Positions 41,567 to 51,911 of a DNA stretch of 63,304 nt are shown piece after piece (position 1 is the stretch's first letter; each line of letters begins with the position of its first letter). Location of the stretch: positions 1-63,304 of the forward strand of contig URLG01000004.1 in NCBI GenBank assembly GCA_900548535.1. Direction: 5' to 3'. Source of the DNA: Candidatus Segatella intestinihominis (GTDB taxonomy: Bacteria; Bacteroidota; Bacteroidia; Bacteroidales; Bacteroidaceae). The notes below the pieces were generated by a model, which worked only from the letters and a program-made list of their open reading frames with translations, was not told the origin of the DNA and searched no databases. Made by a program: the position numbers and the translations under genes.

Positions 41567-43030
41567 ATGAAGTTACAAGAATTACTCAAAAACATCCAGC
41601 CAACCCAGATTGTTGGCAATGCTGATGTTGAGGTGTCGGGTGTAAACATCGACTCTCGCAAGATTAAGGAAGGTCATCTGTTCGTTGCCATGAAGGGCAC
41701 ACAGGTGGATGGACACAAGTTTATCCCAAAGGCTATCGAACTCGGTGCCAAGTCGGTACTGTGCGAGGACATGCCAGAGGAAAAGGTTGAGGGCGTAACT
41801 TACATTCAGGTAGAATCTACCGAAGATGCCGTGGGAAAAGTGGCAACACTCTTCTATGGCGACCCATCCAGAAAACTGAAGTTGGTAGGTGTGACTGGCA
41901 CTAACGGCAAGACCACCATCGCCACCTTATTATATAATATGTTCCGCAAGTTCGGACACAAGTGCGGCCTCCTCTCTACCGTATGCAACTACATAGAGGA
42001 CGAGGCTATCCCTGCCGATCACACCACTCCAGACCCTATCGAGCTGAACGAGCTCCTGGGCAGAATGGTAGAGGCTGGCTGCGAATATGCCTTCATGGAG
42101 TGCTCATCCCATGCCATCGCACAGAAGCGCATCGGCGGATTGAACTTCGCTGGCGGCATCTTCACCAACTTGACTCGCGACCATCTAGACTATCACAAGA
42201 CGTTCGAGAACTATCGCAATGCGAAGAAGGCTTTCTTCGACGGTCTGCCAAAGACAGCCTTTGCCATCACCAATGCGGATGACAAGAACGGCATGATTAT
42301 GGTGCAGAACACCAAGGCCACCATCAAGACCTACTCTACCCGCTCCATGGCAGACTTCAAGGCAAGAATCCTGGAGTGCCACTTCGGCGGCATGTATCTG
42401 GAGGTAGATGGCAGAGAGGTTGGTGTGCAATTCATCGGTAAGTTCAACGTAAGCAATCTGCTTGCCGTATACGGTGCAGCCATCATGCTTGGCAAGAAGC
42501 CAGAGGATGTGCTCGTTGTGATGAGCACCTTGCACAGCGTGAGCGGACGTCTGGAGCCAATCCAATCACCAGAAGGTTTCACCGCTATCGTTGACTATGC
42601 CCATACACCAGACGCACTGGAGAATGTCCTCAATGCCATCCACGAGGTGCTCGATGGCAAGGGCGGTGAGGTAATCACCGTTTGCGGTGCTGGCGGCAAC
42701 CGTGACAAGGGCAAGCGTCCATTGATGGCACAAGAGGCAGTAAAGCAGAGCGACAAGGTCATCATCACCAGCGACAACCCTCGCTTCGAGGAGCCACAAG
42801 ACATCATCAATGATATGCTCGCAGGCCTCAATGCTCAGCAGATGAAGAAGGTAATCAGCATCGTGGACCGCAAGGAAGCCATCCGCACAGCTTGCATGAT
42901 GGCTAAGAAGGGCGATGTCATCCTCATTGCCGGCAAGGGACACGAGGACTATCAGGAAATCAAGGGAGTAAAGCACCATTTCGACGATAAGGAGGTAGTG
43001 CGCAATATCTTTGGCATCGAACAGAAGTAA
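41567..43030 (+). CDS. murE: UDP-MurNAc-tripeptide synthetase
   Basis: Adds the third stem-peptide residue in the cytoplasm. The 487-residue Mur ligase has the ATP loop VTGTNGKTTIATLLYN, an N-terminal UDP-binding domain and the C-terminal motif SDNPRFEEP. DNPR at that site marks meso-diaminopimelate as the substrate rather than lysine. VDYAHTPDAL and GKGHEDYQEIKG are family signatures. It is preceded by 64 gene-free AT-rich bases. Confidence 0.96.
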   Translation: MKLQELLKNIQPTQIVGNADVEVSGVNIDSRKIKEGHLFVAMKGTQVDGHKFIPKAIELGAKSVLCEDMPEEKVEGVTYIQVESTEDAVGKVATLFYGDPSRKLKLVGVTGTNGKTTIATLLYNMFRKFGHKCGLLSTVCNYIEDEAIPADHTTPDPIELNELLGRMVEAGCEYAFMECSSHAIAQKRIGGLNFAGGIFTNLTRDHLDYHKTFENYRNAKKAFFDGLPKTAFAITNADDKNGMIMVQNTKATIKTYSTRSMADFKARILECHFGGMYLEVDGREVGVQFIGKFNVSNLLAVYGAAIMLGKKPEDVLVVMSTLHSVSGRLEPIQSPEGFTAIVDYAHTPDALENVLNAIHEVLDGKGGEVITVCGAGGNRDKGKRPLMAQEAVKQSDKVIITSDNPRFEEPQDIINDMLAGLNAQQMKKVISIVDRKEAIRTACMMAKKGDVILIAGKGHEDYQEIKGVKHHFDDKEVVRNIFGIEQK

Positions 43031-43084
43031 GATGTTCTGAGGATACAAATCATATAAAGAAAACAAAAAAGTAAACAAAGACAA

Positions 43085-44353
43085 ATGTTATACTATCTCT
43101 TTAGATTTTTGGAGCAGTGGGGCATCTCAGGCTCTCACATGTGGGGTTACATCTCATTCCGTGCCTTGTTAGCCCTCATCGTATCATTGATTATCTCTGC
43201 TTGGTTTGGCGAGAAGTTTATCAAGTACCTCAAGAGCAAGCAAATCACAGAGACCCAGCGAGATGCTAGCATCGACCCATTCGGCGTAAAGAAGATTGGC
43301 GTGCCTTCCATGGGTGGCGTCATCATCATCATGGCGATACTGATACCAGTATTGCTGCTCGGCAGATTACGCAACATCTACTTGATATTGATGATTGTCA
43401 CCACAGTATGGCTCGGATTCCTGGGCGGTATGGATGACTTCATCAAGATATTCAAGAGAGACAAAGAGGGACTGAAAGGTAGATACAAGATTGTCGGTCA
43501 GATAGGTATTGGTCTCATCGTGGGCTTGGTACTCTGGGCTTCTCCAGATGTCAAGATGAACGAGAACCTTGCCATCGAGCGACAGGGACAGGAGACGGTG
43601 GTAACGCATCGCACAGAGGCCACCAAGTCGCTGAAGACTACCATCCCTTTCGTCAAGGGTCATAACTTGGACTATAGCAAAATCACAAGTTTCTGCGGCA
43701 AATACAAGACCGCAGCAGGCTGGATACTCTTCGTCATCATGACCATCTTCGTGGTAACCGCCGTTTCCAATGGTGCCAACCTCAATGATGGTATGGACGG
43801 TATGTGTGCCGGCAACTCAGCCATCATAGGTGTGGCACTAGGCATTCTGGCATACGTATCATCCCACATCCAGTTTGCCGCCTACCTCAACATCATGTAT
43901 ATCCCTGGTTCTGAGGAGCTGGTGGTATTCTTCTGCGCCTTCATCGGAGCCTTGATAGGTTTCCTGTGGTACAATGCCTACCCTGCCCAAGTATTCATGG
44001 GCGATACGGGTTCGCTGACCATCGGCGGTATCATCGCCGTAGGTGCCATCATCATCCACAAGGAGTTGATGTTGCCTATCCTCTGCGGCATCTTCTTCGT
44101 AGAGAGCCTCAGCGTCATCGTGCAGGTGTACTATTACAAGCTGGGCAAACGCAAGGGCATCAAGCAGCGCATCTTTAAGCGCACTCCAATACATGACAAC
44201 TTCCGTACCCAGGACAGCCAGCTGGACCCTGACTGCAAGTACTTATGGAAGAAGCCTCGTAACTGCTACCACGAATCGAAGATTACCATCCGCTTCTGGA
44301 TTGTAACCATCATTTTGGCGGCACTGACCATCATCACATTAAAGATTAGATAA
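43085..44353 (+). CDS. mraY: Phospho-MurNAc-pentapeptide transferase
   Basis: Joins phospho-MurNAc-pentapeptide to undecaprenyl phosphate to give lipid I at the inner membrane. The 422-residue polytopic protein shows PSMGGVIII, NLNDGMDGMCAGNSAI (catalytic Asp pair), FMGDTGSLTIGG and QRIFKRTPIHDNFR. It is about 60 residues longer than E. coli MraY. The extra lies in a charged loop after helix 4 (VKMNENLAIERQG region, about residues 158-205), a form I associate with Bacteroidota. Confidence 0.95.
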   Translation: MLYYLFRFLEQWGISGSHMWGYISFRALLALIVSLIISAWFGEKFIKYLKSKQITETQRDASIDPFGVKKIGVPSMGGVIIIMAILIPVLLLGRLRNIYLILMIVTTVWLGFLGGMDDFIKIFKRDKEGLKGRYKIVGQIGIGLIVGLVLWASPDVKMNENLAIERQGQETVVTHRTEATKSLKTTIPFVKGHNLDYSKITSFCGKYKTAAGWILFVIMTIFVVTAVSNGANLNDGMDGMCAGNSAIIGVALGILAYVSSHIQFAAYLNIMYIPGSEELVVFFCAFIGALIGFLWYNAYPAQVFMGDTGSLTIGGIIAVGAIIIHKELMLPILCGIFFVESLSVIVQVYYYKLGKRKGIKQRIFKRTPIHDNFRTQDSQLDPDCKYLWKKPRNCYHESKITIRFWIVTIILAALTIITLKIR

Positions 44354-44362
44354 AATAACAAT

Positions 44363-45694
44363 ATGAGCAAAATTGTAATTTTAGGAGCTGGCGAAAGCGG
44401 CGCTGGAGCAGCCGTGCTGGCTAAGAAGGAGGGTTTTGAGGTATTCGTTTCTGACATGTCTAAGATTCAGGACAAATACAAGAAATTGATGGACGACCAC
44501 AACATCGAGTGGGAAGAGGGACATCATACTGAAGAGAAAATTCTAGATGCTGACGAGGTCATCAAGAGTCCGGGTATTCCAAAGGAAGCACCTATGATTC
44601 AGAAGTTGATGGCTAAGGGCACCCACATCATCAGCGAGATAGAATTCGCTGGTAGATATACCGATGCCAAGATGATTTGCATCACGGGTAGCAATGGCAA
44701 GACCACCACTACCTCGCTCATCTACCATATCATCAAGTCGGCTGGCTATGATGTAGGTTTGGCAGGCAATATCGGCAAGAGTCTCGCCCTGCAGGTGGCA
44801 GAGACTCCCCATAAGTACTACGTTATCGAGTTGAGTAGTTTCCAGCTCGACAATATGTACGATTTCCGTGCCAACATCGCCATCTTGCTCAACATCACAC
44901 CAGACCACCTGGACCGTTACGAGTTCTCTATGCAGAAATATACAGATGCCAAGATGCGCATCACCCAGAATCAGACAGAGGAAGATAGCTTCATCTACTG
45001 GAACGACGACCCTATCGTCAAGAAGGAATTGGGTAAATACGATCTCAAGTCTCACCTCTGCCCATTCGCAGAGACCAAGGAAGAAGGCACCGTGGGCTTT
45101 ATCGACAATGGCAAGTTCACCCTCACCTTCCCTACAGACTTCGAAATGCCACAGGAGGACATGAGCCTCAGCGGCAAGCACAACATCTACAATAGCTTGG
45201 CTGCTGCCTTGGCTTGCAACATCGCCGGCATCGACAAGGAGACTCTGCACAAGGGACTTAGCGACTTCCCTGGCGTAGAGCACCGCTTGGAGAAAGTGGG
45301 TCAGTATGGTGGTGTTTACTATGTCAACGACTCAAAGGCTACAAATGTAGATGCATGCTGGTATGCCTTGGAGAGCATGAAGACCCCAACTATCCTCATC
45401 GTAGGCGGAAAGGACAAGGGCAATGACTACAACCAGATCAAGGACTTGGTGAAGAAGAAGTGCGCAGGCATCGTATATCTCGGCGCCGACAACAAGAAAT
45501 TGCATGACAACTTCGACGAGCTCGGCATCCCTGTACGTGACACCCACAGCATGAAAGACTGCGTGGCAGCCTGCAAGGAGCTCGCCAAGCCAGGTGATAC
45601 CGTACTGCTGAGCCCATGCTGCGCTAGCTTCGACCTCTTCAAGAACATGGAGGATCGCGGAGAGCAATTCAAGTCATTGGTAAGAGCACAATAA
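44363..45694 (+). CDS. murD: UDP-MurNAc-L-alanine:D-glutamate ligase
   Basis: Adds D-glutamate to UDP-MurNAc-L-Ala. The 443-residue product has the Rossmann start IVILGAGESGAGAAVLA, the ATP loop ITGSNGKTTTTSL, YYVIELSSFQLD, NDSKATNVDA and SPCCASFDLFKNMEDRG, all typical of MurD. It begins 9 bases after mraY. Confidence 0.96.
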   Translation: MSKIVILGAGESGAGAAVLAKKEGFEVFVSDMSKIQDKYKKLMDDHNIEWEEGHHTEEKILDADEVIKSPGIPKEAPMIQKLMAKGTHIISEIEFAGRYTDAKMICITGSNGKTTTTSLIYHIIKSAGYDVGLAGNIGKSLALQVAETPHKYYVIELSSFQLDNMYDFRANIAILLNITPDHLDRYEFSMQKYTDAKMRITQNQTEEDSFIYWNDDPIVKKELGKYDLKSHLCPFAETKEEGTVGFIDNGKFTLTFPTDFEMPQEDMSLSGKHNIYNSLAAALACNIAGIDKETLHKGLSDFPGVEHRLEKVGQYGGVYYVNDSKATNVDACWYALESMKTPTILIVGGKDKGNDYNQIKDLVKKKCAGIVYLGADNKKLHDNFDELGIPVRDTHSMKDCVAACKELAKPGDTVLLSPCCASFDLFKNMEDRGEQFKSLVRAQ

Positions 45695-45719
45695 AACAAC
45701 AAAAGAACAAACAGGAAAT

Positions 45720-46997
45720 ATGAACAGCAAAACCATAGGCAACATTTTCAAGGGAGACAAGGTTATCTGGATGATATTCTTCTTCCTCTGCATGATCAGC
45801 ATCATAGAGGTATACTCTGCCTCTAGTTCGCTGACCTACAAGTCGGAGAACTATATGGGTCCTGTCATCAAGCACATGGGGCTCTTGGGATTAGGCATCC
45901 TTACCATGATATGTATGCTCAAGGTTAAATGTAAGTATTTTAAGATTGTCACTCCCTTTGTACTGGGATTTTCTTTCTTGCTGCTCATTTGGGCTTTGGT
46001 GGCTGGTCAGTCGGCAAATGGCGCATCCAGATGGATCAACCTTGTTGGCTTCAACTTCCAACCATCAGAGCTAGCCAAAGGAGCAGTGATACTGGCTGTG
46101 GCACAGATTCTAAGTGCCATGCAAACAGAGAATGGAGCCAACAGTAGAGCCTTCAAGTTTATCTTGGTGGCAGTGGCCCCATTTGTCTTCCTGATAGGAT
46201 TGGAGAACTTGTCCACAGCCATGTTGCTCTGTGTCACCATCCTCTGCATGATGATCGTGGGCAGAATCCCTATGAAACTCATTGGCATCTTGGTGGGAAC
46301 GGTTCTCATTGCCATCAGCCTGATGCTGGGTACCATCATGATCATAGGCCATGATGACCAAGAAGCAGCCAAACCAGAGAACACGCTGACAGAAAACGTG
46401 ACAAAAGAAGAAAAAGAAGAACCAAGTACAGCCGGAAAGCTCTTCCACAGAGCCGACACCTGGAAAGCCCGCATAGACAAGTTTCTGGACTCCAAGCCAG
46501 TGGCACCTGAGGACGTAGACCTGAACAAGGACGCCCAAGTGGCACATGCCAACATAGCCATTGCCTCGTCCAATATCGCAGGTAAGGGACCGGGCAATTC
46601 TGTGGAGCGCGACTTTCTCTCGCAAGCTTACTCTGACTTCATCTATTCCATCATCATAGAAGAGATGGGCATCGAGGGAGCCATCGCTGTGGCTATGCTC
46701 TATATCTTCCTGCTCTTCAGAGTGGGAAGAATAGCCAATCGCTGCGAGAACAACTTCCCCGCTTTCCTAGCCATGGGACTTGCTATCCTGCTCGTGATTC
46801 AGGCTTTGTTCAATATGATGGTAGCAGTAGGTTTGGCACCAGTAACTGGTCAGCCTTTACCACTGATAAGCCGAGGAGGAACTTCCACGGTTATCAACTG
46901 CATATATCTTGGCATCATACTGAGTATCAGCAGGACAGCAAAGAAGAAAGATGGCAGTCAAAATGCGCATCATGAGGCAAAAATCGCTGTAGCATAA
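45720..46997 (+). CDS. ftsW: Lipid II glycan polymerase of the divisome (SEDS family)
   Basis: Polymerises septal glycan strands together with FtsI. The 425-residue polytopic protein shows the SEDS features ASSSLTYKSENY, NGASRWINLVGFNFQPSELAK and PVTGQPLPLISRGGTSTV. Between the helices near residues 210 and 300 lies a long charged extracytoplasmic loop (about 85 residues, TENVTKEEKEEPSTAGKLF). The highly conserved part ERDFLSQAYSDFIYSIIIEE follows it. Confidence 0.94.
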   Translation: MNSKTIGNIFKGDKVIWMIFFFLCMISIIEVYSASSSLTYKSENYMGPVIKHMGLLGLGILTMICMLKVKCKYFKIVTPFVLGFSFLLLIWALVAGQSANGASRWINLVGFNFQPSELAKGAVILAVAQILSAMQTENGANSRAFKFILVAVAPFVFLIGLENLSTAMLLCVTILCMMIVGRIPMKLIGILVGTVLIAISLMLGTIMIIGHDDQEAAKPENTLTENVTKEEKEEPSTAGKLFHRADTWKARIDKFLDSKPVAPEDVDLNKDAQVAHANIAIASSNIAGKGPGNSVERDFLSQAYSDFIYSIIIEEMGIEGAIAVAMLYIFLLFRVGRIANRCENNFPAFLAMGLAILLVIQALFNMMVAVGLAPVTGQPLPLISRGGTSTVINCIYLGIILSISRTAKKKDGSQNAHHEAKIAVA

Positions 46998-47049
46998 AAA
47001 AAGAAGAAAATAAATTGAGCAAAAATGCCAATAAATGGATTTTTTTGCT

Positions 47050-47057
47050 TACCTTTG
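47050..47057 (+). promoter_or_regulatory. Possible internal promoter before murG
   Basis: TACCTTTG matches the -7 consensus, 37 bases before the murG ATG, in one of the few real gaps of the cluster (96 bases). No TTTG is found at the expected -33 distance. Confidence 0.45.
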
Positions 47058-47093
47058 CGTTAGATTTGTTTACTCTTAGCATAAGAAACAAGA

Positions 47094-48206
47094 ATGGATA
47101 TGAATAATGAATTAAGAATCATCATAAGTGGAGGCGGCACAGGAGGTCATATTTTCCCTGCCGTATCCATCGCAAACGCCATCAAGGCAAAGCGCCCTGA
47201 TGCCAAGATTTTGTTTGTAGGAGCACTCGGCAAGATGGAAATGCAGCGTGTCCCTGCAGCAGGTTATGAAATCAAGGGATTGCCTATTCGCGGTTTCGAC
47301 AGAAAGCACTTGCTCAAGAACATTGCCGTGCTCTTCAAGATATGGAAGAGCCAGCACATGGCAAAGAACATCATCAAGCAGTTCAAGCCAATGGCTGCTG
47401 TGGGTGTGGGCGGTTTCGCCAGCGGACCTACATTGAACGTTTGCGCCAGCAAAGGTATACCATGCCTCATCCAGGAGCAAAACTCATACGCAGGAGTCAC
47501 CAACAAGCTCTTGGCTAAGAAGGCTGAAAAGATATGTGTGGCTTACGAAGGAATGGAGCGTTTCTTCCCTGCCGACAAGATTATCATGACGGGAAACCCT
47601 GTCAGACAGAATGTCTTGGAGACCACCATCACACCAGAAGAGGCACGCAAGCAGTTTGGCTTGGATCCAGACAAGAAGACCATTCTCTTGGTGGGCGGCA
47701 GCCTAGGAGCCAGAACCATCAATGAGAGCATCTTGCAGCATCTCGACATGGTAAAGGAAAGTGGCGTACAATTTATCTGGCAAACTGGTAAGTACTATAA
47801 CGCAGCCATCATGGAGCAACTCAAGGGCAAGGAATTGCCAATGCTCAAGGTAACCGACTTCATCGGCGACATGGGCGCAGCCTATAAGGCAGCCGACCTT
47901 GTCATCAGCCGTGCAGGAGCCAGCAGCATCAGTGAGTTCTGCCTCATTGGCAAACCAGTCATCTTGGTTCCTAGCCCTAATGTGGCAGAGGATCATCAGA
48001 CCAAGAATGCCATGGCACTGGTCAACAAGGACGCAGCCATCTATGTGAAGGATGCAGAGGCACCAGCCGTATTGCTGAAAAAAGCCATTGACACAGTCAA
48101 GGACGAGGCTAAGCTCGCATCTCTCTGTGAGAACATCAAGAAATTAGGATACAAGAACTCTGCCGACGTCATCGCCGACGAAGTTATTAAATTAGCAACA
48201 AGATAA
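47094..48206 (+). CDS. murG: Undecaprenyl-PP-MurNAc-pentapeptide GlcNAc transferase
   Basis: Makes lipid II from lipid I. The 370-residue GT28 glycosyltransferase has the N-terminal loop ISGGGTGGHIFPAVSIA, the lipid-binding patch VGVGGFASGPTLN, LIQEQNSYAGVTNK and the UDP-GlcNAc site LVISRAGASSISEFCLIGKP. A second ATG two codons in is an alternative start. Its stop overlaps the murC start by one base. Confidence 0.96.
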   Translation: MDMNNELRIIISGGGTGGHIFPAVSIANAIKAKRPDAKILFVGALGKMEMQRVPAAGYEIKGLPIRGFDRKHLLKNIAVLFKIWKSQHMAKNIIKQFKPMAAVGVGGFASGPTLNVCASKGIPCLIQEQNSYAGVTNKLLAKKAEKICVAYEGMERFFPADKIIMTGNPVRQNVLETTITPEEARKQFGLDPDKKTILLVGGSLGARTINESILQHLDMVKESGVQFIWQTGKYYNAAIMEQLKGKELPMLKVTDFIGDMGAAYKAADLVISRAGASSISEFCLIGKPVILVPSPNVAEDHQTKNAMALVNKDAAIYVKDAEAPAVLLKKAIDTVKDEAKLASLCENIKKLGYKNSADVIADEVIKLATR

Positions 48207-49582
48207 TGGAACTCAAAGATATTAAAGCAGTTTATTTCGTAGGCGCAGGTGGCATCGGTATGAGCGCCATCGCAAGATACTTCCTCAACAAGAAGTTGGT
48301 AGTAGCAGGATATGATAAGACACCTTCTAACTTGACTCACGACTTGGAAAAGGAAGGCATGCTCATCCACTATGAGGAAAACGTTGACCTCATACCAGAG
48401 GCTTGCAAGGATGCCAAGACCACATTGGTCGTTTACACTCCAGCTATCCCAGCTGAACACAAGGAATTGGTATATTTCCATGAGAATGGTTTTACCATTG
48501 AGAAGCGTGCCCAGGTTCTCGGCACACTGACCCGCACCCACAAAGGCTTGTGCGTAGCTGGCACCCATGGCAAGACCACCACATCTACCATGTGCGCCCA
48601 CATCATGCACCAAAGCCATATAGACTGCAATGCCTTCTTGGGAGGTATCTCCAAGAACTATGGCACCAACTACATCCTCTCCGACAAGAGCGACTACGTA
48701 GTAATAGAAGCAGATGAGTTCGACCGTAGCTTCCACTGGTTGCGTCCATGGATGAGCGTAATTACATCCACAGACCCAGACCACCTCGACATCTACGGCA
48801 CTAAGGAGGCTTATCTCGAAAGCTTCCGTCACTACACAGAGCTGATACAGCCAGGTGGTGCCCTCATCATCCACAAAAACTTGGAGATGAAGCAACACGC
48901 ACAGGACGGCGTCAAGATATATGAATATAGTCTCAACGAGGGTGACTTCCACGCTGAGAACATCAAGATAGAGAATGGTGAGATAACATTTGACTTCATC
49001 TCTCCTATCGAAAACGTAACAGGCGTAGAACTTGGTCAGCCAGTGCCTATCAATATCGAGAATGGCGTGGCAGCCATGGCTATGGCTCAGTTGAATGGCT
49101 GCACAGCAGATGAGTTGCGCAATGGCATGAAGACCTACGGAGGTGTAGACCGTCGTTTCGACTTCAAGATCAAGACCGACAAACTGGTCTTCCTCTCCGA
49201 CTACGCACACCATCCAAAGGAGATATACCAGAGTGCCAAGAGCATCAGGGAATTATACAAGGACCGCAAGATAACAGCCATCTTCCAGCCACACTTGTAT
49301 ACTCGCACCCGCGACTTCTACAAGGACTTTGCCAACAGTCTCAGTCTCTTGGACGAAGTAATCCTCTGCGACATCTACCCTGCTCGCGAGCAGCCTATCC
49401 CAGGTGTTACATCCAAGCTGATCTATGACAACCTGAAGTCAGGAGTAGAGAAAAGCATGATACACAAGGAAGACGTACTCGACTTGGTAAAGAGCCGTGA
49501 CTTCGACGTACTCATCGTCTTGGGAGCAGGAGATTTGGACAACTACGTGCCACAAATAACAGAAATATTAGAAAATAAATAA
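48206..49582 (+). CDS. murC: UDP-MurNAc:L-alanine ligase
   Basis: First peptide addition to UDP-MurNAc. The 458-residue product starts with a nucleotide fold (YFVGAGGIGMSAIARYFL), has the ATP loop CVAGTHGKTTTSTMCAHI and the motifs EADEFDRSFHWLRP, DDYAHHP-like SDYAHHPKEI and GAGDLDNYV. It overlaps murG by one base and abuts ftsQ. Confidence 0.96.
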   Translation: MELKDIKAVYFVGAGGIGMSAIARYFLNKKLVVAGYDKTPSNLTHDLEKEGMLIHYEENVDLIPEACKDAKTTLVVYTPAIPAEHKELVYFHENGFTIEKRAQVLGTLTRTHKGLCVAGTHGKTTTSTMCAHIMHQSHIDCNAFLGGISKNYGTNYILSDKSDYVVIEADEFDRSFHWLRPWMSVITSTDPDHLDIYGTKEAYLESFRHYTELIQPGGALIIHKNLEMKQHAQDGVKIYEYSLNEGDFHAENIKIENGEITFDFISPIENVTGVELGQPVPINIENGVAAMAMAQLNGCTADELRNGMKTYGGVDRRFDFKIKTDKLVFLSDYAHHPKEIYQSAKSIRELYKDRKITAIFQPHLYTRTRDFYKDFANSLSLLDEVILCDIYPAREQPIPGVTSKLIYDNLKSGVEKSMIHKEDVLDLVKSRDFDVLIVLGAGDLDNYVPQITEILENK

Positions 49583-50377
49583 ATGCATATCAATTGGAAG
49601 AAAGTCATTATCATCACACTTGATCTGGTGCTAGGCACCTATCTCGTGCTAGCCATCACCAGGTTTAACAAACCTGATGAGAAGGGTTTGGTGTGCACCA
49701 AGGTGAACATCAATATCCAAGACGAGATGACCAATGGCTTTCTCAATGCAAAAGAAATCAAGCAACGACTGGAATTCAAAAAGCTGTACCCATTGACGAA
49801 AACGCTTTCAGAAGTCAATACTCGCAAGATAGAAGAGACTCTGAAATCCAGCCCATTCGTTAAGTCGGCAGAATGCTACAAAACCCAGGACGGATTGGTG
49901 GACATATATCTCACACAGCGTATGCCCATTGTGCGAATCAAGAGTATCTACAATGAAGATTACTACGTAGACGACCACAATCAGATTATGCCCAACACCA
50001 GCTACACGAGCGACATGATTATTGCAACGGGCTACATCAACAAATGGTATGCAAAGAGATACATCTCGCTGCTAAGCAAATCTCTGATGAAGAGTGAGCT
50101 ATGGAGAAACCAAATAGAGCAAATCAACGTTTTGCCTGATAGAGGTATAGAATTGGTGCCACGAGTTGGCAACCACATTATATATATAGGTAACCTCCCA
50201 GAAAGCAATCAAGCTAGCAAGCGAGAAAAAGACATAGATGATTTCGTCAACAAGAAGATGGATAGATTGGAGAAATTCTATAAATATGGCCTCTCACAGG
50301 CTGGATGGAACAAGTATTCGTATATCAACATCGAATTTGACAACCAAATCATCTGCAAGAAACATAAGAACAGCTAA
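49583..50377 (+). CDS. ftsQ: FtsQ-like division protein
   Basis: A 264-residue bitopic protein. The membrane helix near the N-terminus (VIIITLDLVLGTYLVLAI, about 8-25) is followed by a POTRA-like region (NGFLNAKEIKQRLE, VNTRKIEETLKSSPFVKSAECY) and the FtsQ/DivIB beta domain. It links the early and late divisome. The start follows the murC stop directly, with no spacer. Confidence 0.9.
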   Translation: MHINWKKVIIITLDLVLGTYLVLAITRFNKPDEKGLVCTKVNINIQDEMTNGFLNAKEIKQRLEFKKLYPLTKTLSEVNTRKIEETLKSSPFVKSAECYKTQDGLVDIYLTQRMPIVRIKSIYNEDYYVDDHNQIMPNTSYTSDMIIATGYINKWYAKRYISLLSKSLMKSELWRNQIEQINVLPDRGIELVPRVGNHIIYIGNLPESNQASKREKDIDDFVNKKMDRLEKFYKYGLSQAGWNKYSYINIEFDNQIICKKHKNS

Positions 50378-50412
50378 TATAAAACAGAAATATTAAAAAT
50401 AAGATAAGGACT

Positions 50413-51861
50413 ATGCCAAAGGAATTTATTGTAGCTATCGAGCTTGGCTCATCTAAGATGACAGGTATAGCAGGACAGAAAAACTTAGACGGCAGCATCA
50501 CAGTGCTTGCTACCGTCGAGGAGAACTCATCGTCTTGCATCAGAAAGGGTGTAATCTACAACATCACGCAAACCGTTCAATGCCTCACCAACATTATCAA
50601 GAAGTTGAAGAACATTCTAAAGCAAGACATCACCCAGGTATACGTTGGCGTGGGTGGGCGCTCTATTCGTAGCATCAAAAACGTTACAGTCAAGGACTTC
50701 CCAGACAACACGATCATCACACAAGCGATGATCAATGAGCTCATGGATGCTAACCGCAACATGATTTACACAGATCAAGAGATATTAGACGCAGCCACAC
50801 AGGAATACAAGATAGACAACCAGTATCAAATAGATCCTGTAGGCATCCAGTGTACTCATCTTGAAGGTGTGTTCTTGAATATACTTTGGCGTAAGAACTT
50901 CTACAACAACATCAATGTTTGTTTCGAAAAAGCAAACATTCCTATCGCTGAAATGTATTTGGCGCCATTGGCGATGGCAGACAGCGTGTTGACCGATTCT
51001 GACAAACGAGCAGGATGTATGCTTGTTGACTTGGGCGCAGACACCACAACTGTCTCTGTATATTATAAAGGTATATTGAGACACCTCTCTGTCATACCAT
51101 TGGGTAGTAACAACATTACCAAGGATTTGACCTGTCTCCAGATAGAGGAACAAGACGCAGAGAAGATGAAACTAAAATATGCCAAGGCATATACAGACAT
51201 CAACAACATCGACCCAACGCTCAACTATCCAGTAGATAAAGACAGAAGCATAGAAAGCAAGAAATTTATCGAAATCGTGGAAGCTAGAGTCGAGGAAATC
51301 GTAGAGAACGTTTGGTTCCAAGTGCCTGTGGAATATTCCGACAAGTTGATGGGTGGCATCATCTTGACTGGTGGCGGAAGCAATATGCCTGAAATCGACA
51401 AGGTATTCAAGACTCATACCCACATTGAGAAGGTGCGTATTGCTAAATTCATCAACCAAACGGTTAATTCCAAAGACCCAAAGATAACCAACCATGTTGG
51501 CATGATGAATACAATTTTGGGACTCCTTGCCAAGGGAGACATGAACTGTGCAGGAGATGAAATCGGAACTGACCTCTTTGCATCAGCAGGAAGCGACAAG
51601 ACAACAACAGCTGAGCCTCACAAGATTCCAAGAAATCCTAATGAGACCGTAGGAACAGGAGTAGTTCTGACAGCAGCCGAAAAGCTGAAAGTTGAAGAGG
51701 ATGCTCGAAGAAAGAAAGAGGAGGAAGAAGAGGCTGCAAGAATAGCTGCCCAGGAAGAGGAAGAAAGACTCGAAAGAGAAAGAAAAGAAAAGAGTCCATT
51801 CCACAAACTGATGAGAGGATTCAAGAAGTTTGTCAAGGATACTATTTCTGAAGAGGAATAA
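50413..51861 (+). CDS. ftsA: Actin-like division protein FtsA
   Basis: Tethers FtsZ to the membrane. The 482-residue product has the actin-family phosphate and adenosine motifs VAIELGSSKMTGIAG, MLVDLGADTTTVSVYYKG and GIILTGGGSNMPEID. The C-terminus carries a long Glu/Lys/Arg-rich linker (about 420-455) and ends in an amphipathic helix (FHKLMRGFKKFVKDTIS) that should bind the membrane. The linker is longer than in E. coli FtsA. Confidence 0.95.
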   Translation: MPKEFIVAIELGSSKMTGIAGQKNLDGSITVLATVEENSSSCIRKGVIYNITQTVQCLTNIIKKLKNILKQDITQVYVGVGGRSIRSIKNVTVKDFPDNTIITQAMINELMDANRNMIYTDQEILDAATQEYKIDNQYQIDPVGIQCTHLEGVFLNILWRKNFYNNINVCFEKANIPIAEMYLAPLAMADSVLTDSDKRAGCMLVDLGADTTTVSVYYKGILRHLSVIPLGSNNITKDLTCLQIEEQDAEKMKLKYAKAYTDINNIDPTLNYPVDKDRSIESKKFIEIVEARVEEIVENVWFQVPVEYSDKLMGGIILTGGGSNMPEIDKVFKTHTHIEKVRIAKFINQTVNSKDPKITNHVGMMNTILGLLAKGDMNCAGDEIGTDLFASAGSDKTTTAEPHKIPRNPNETVGTGVVLTAAEKLKVEEDARRKKEEEEEAARIAAQEEEERLERERKEKSPFHKLMRGFKKFVKDTISEEE

Positions 51862-51911
51862 GTAAACTTACACATTATTATATATAATATACATTATAAG
51901 AATATACGACT

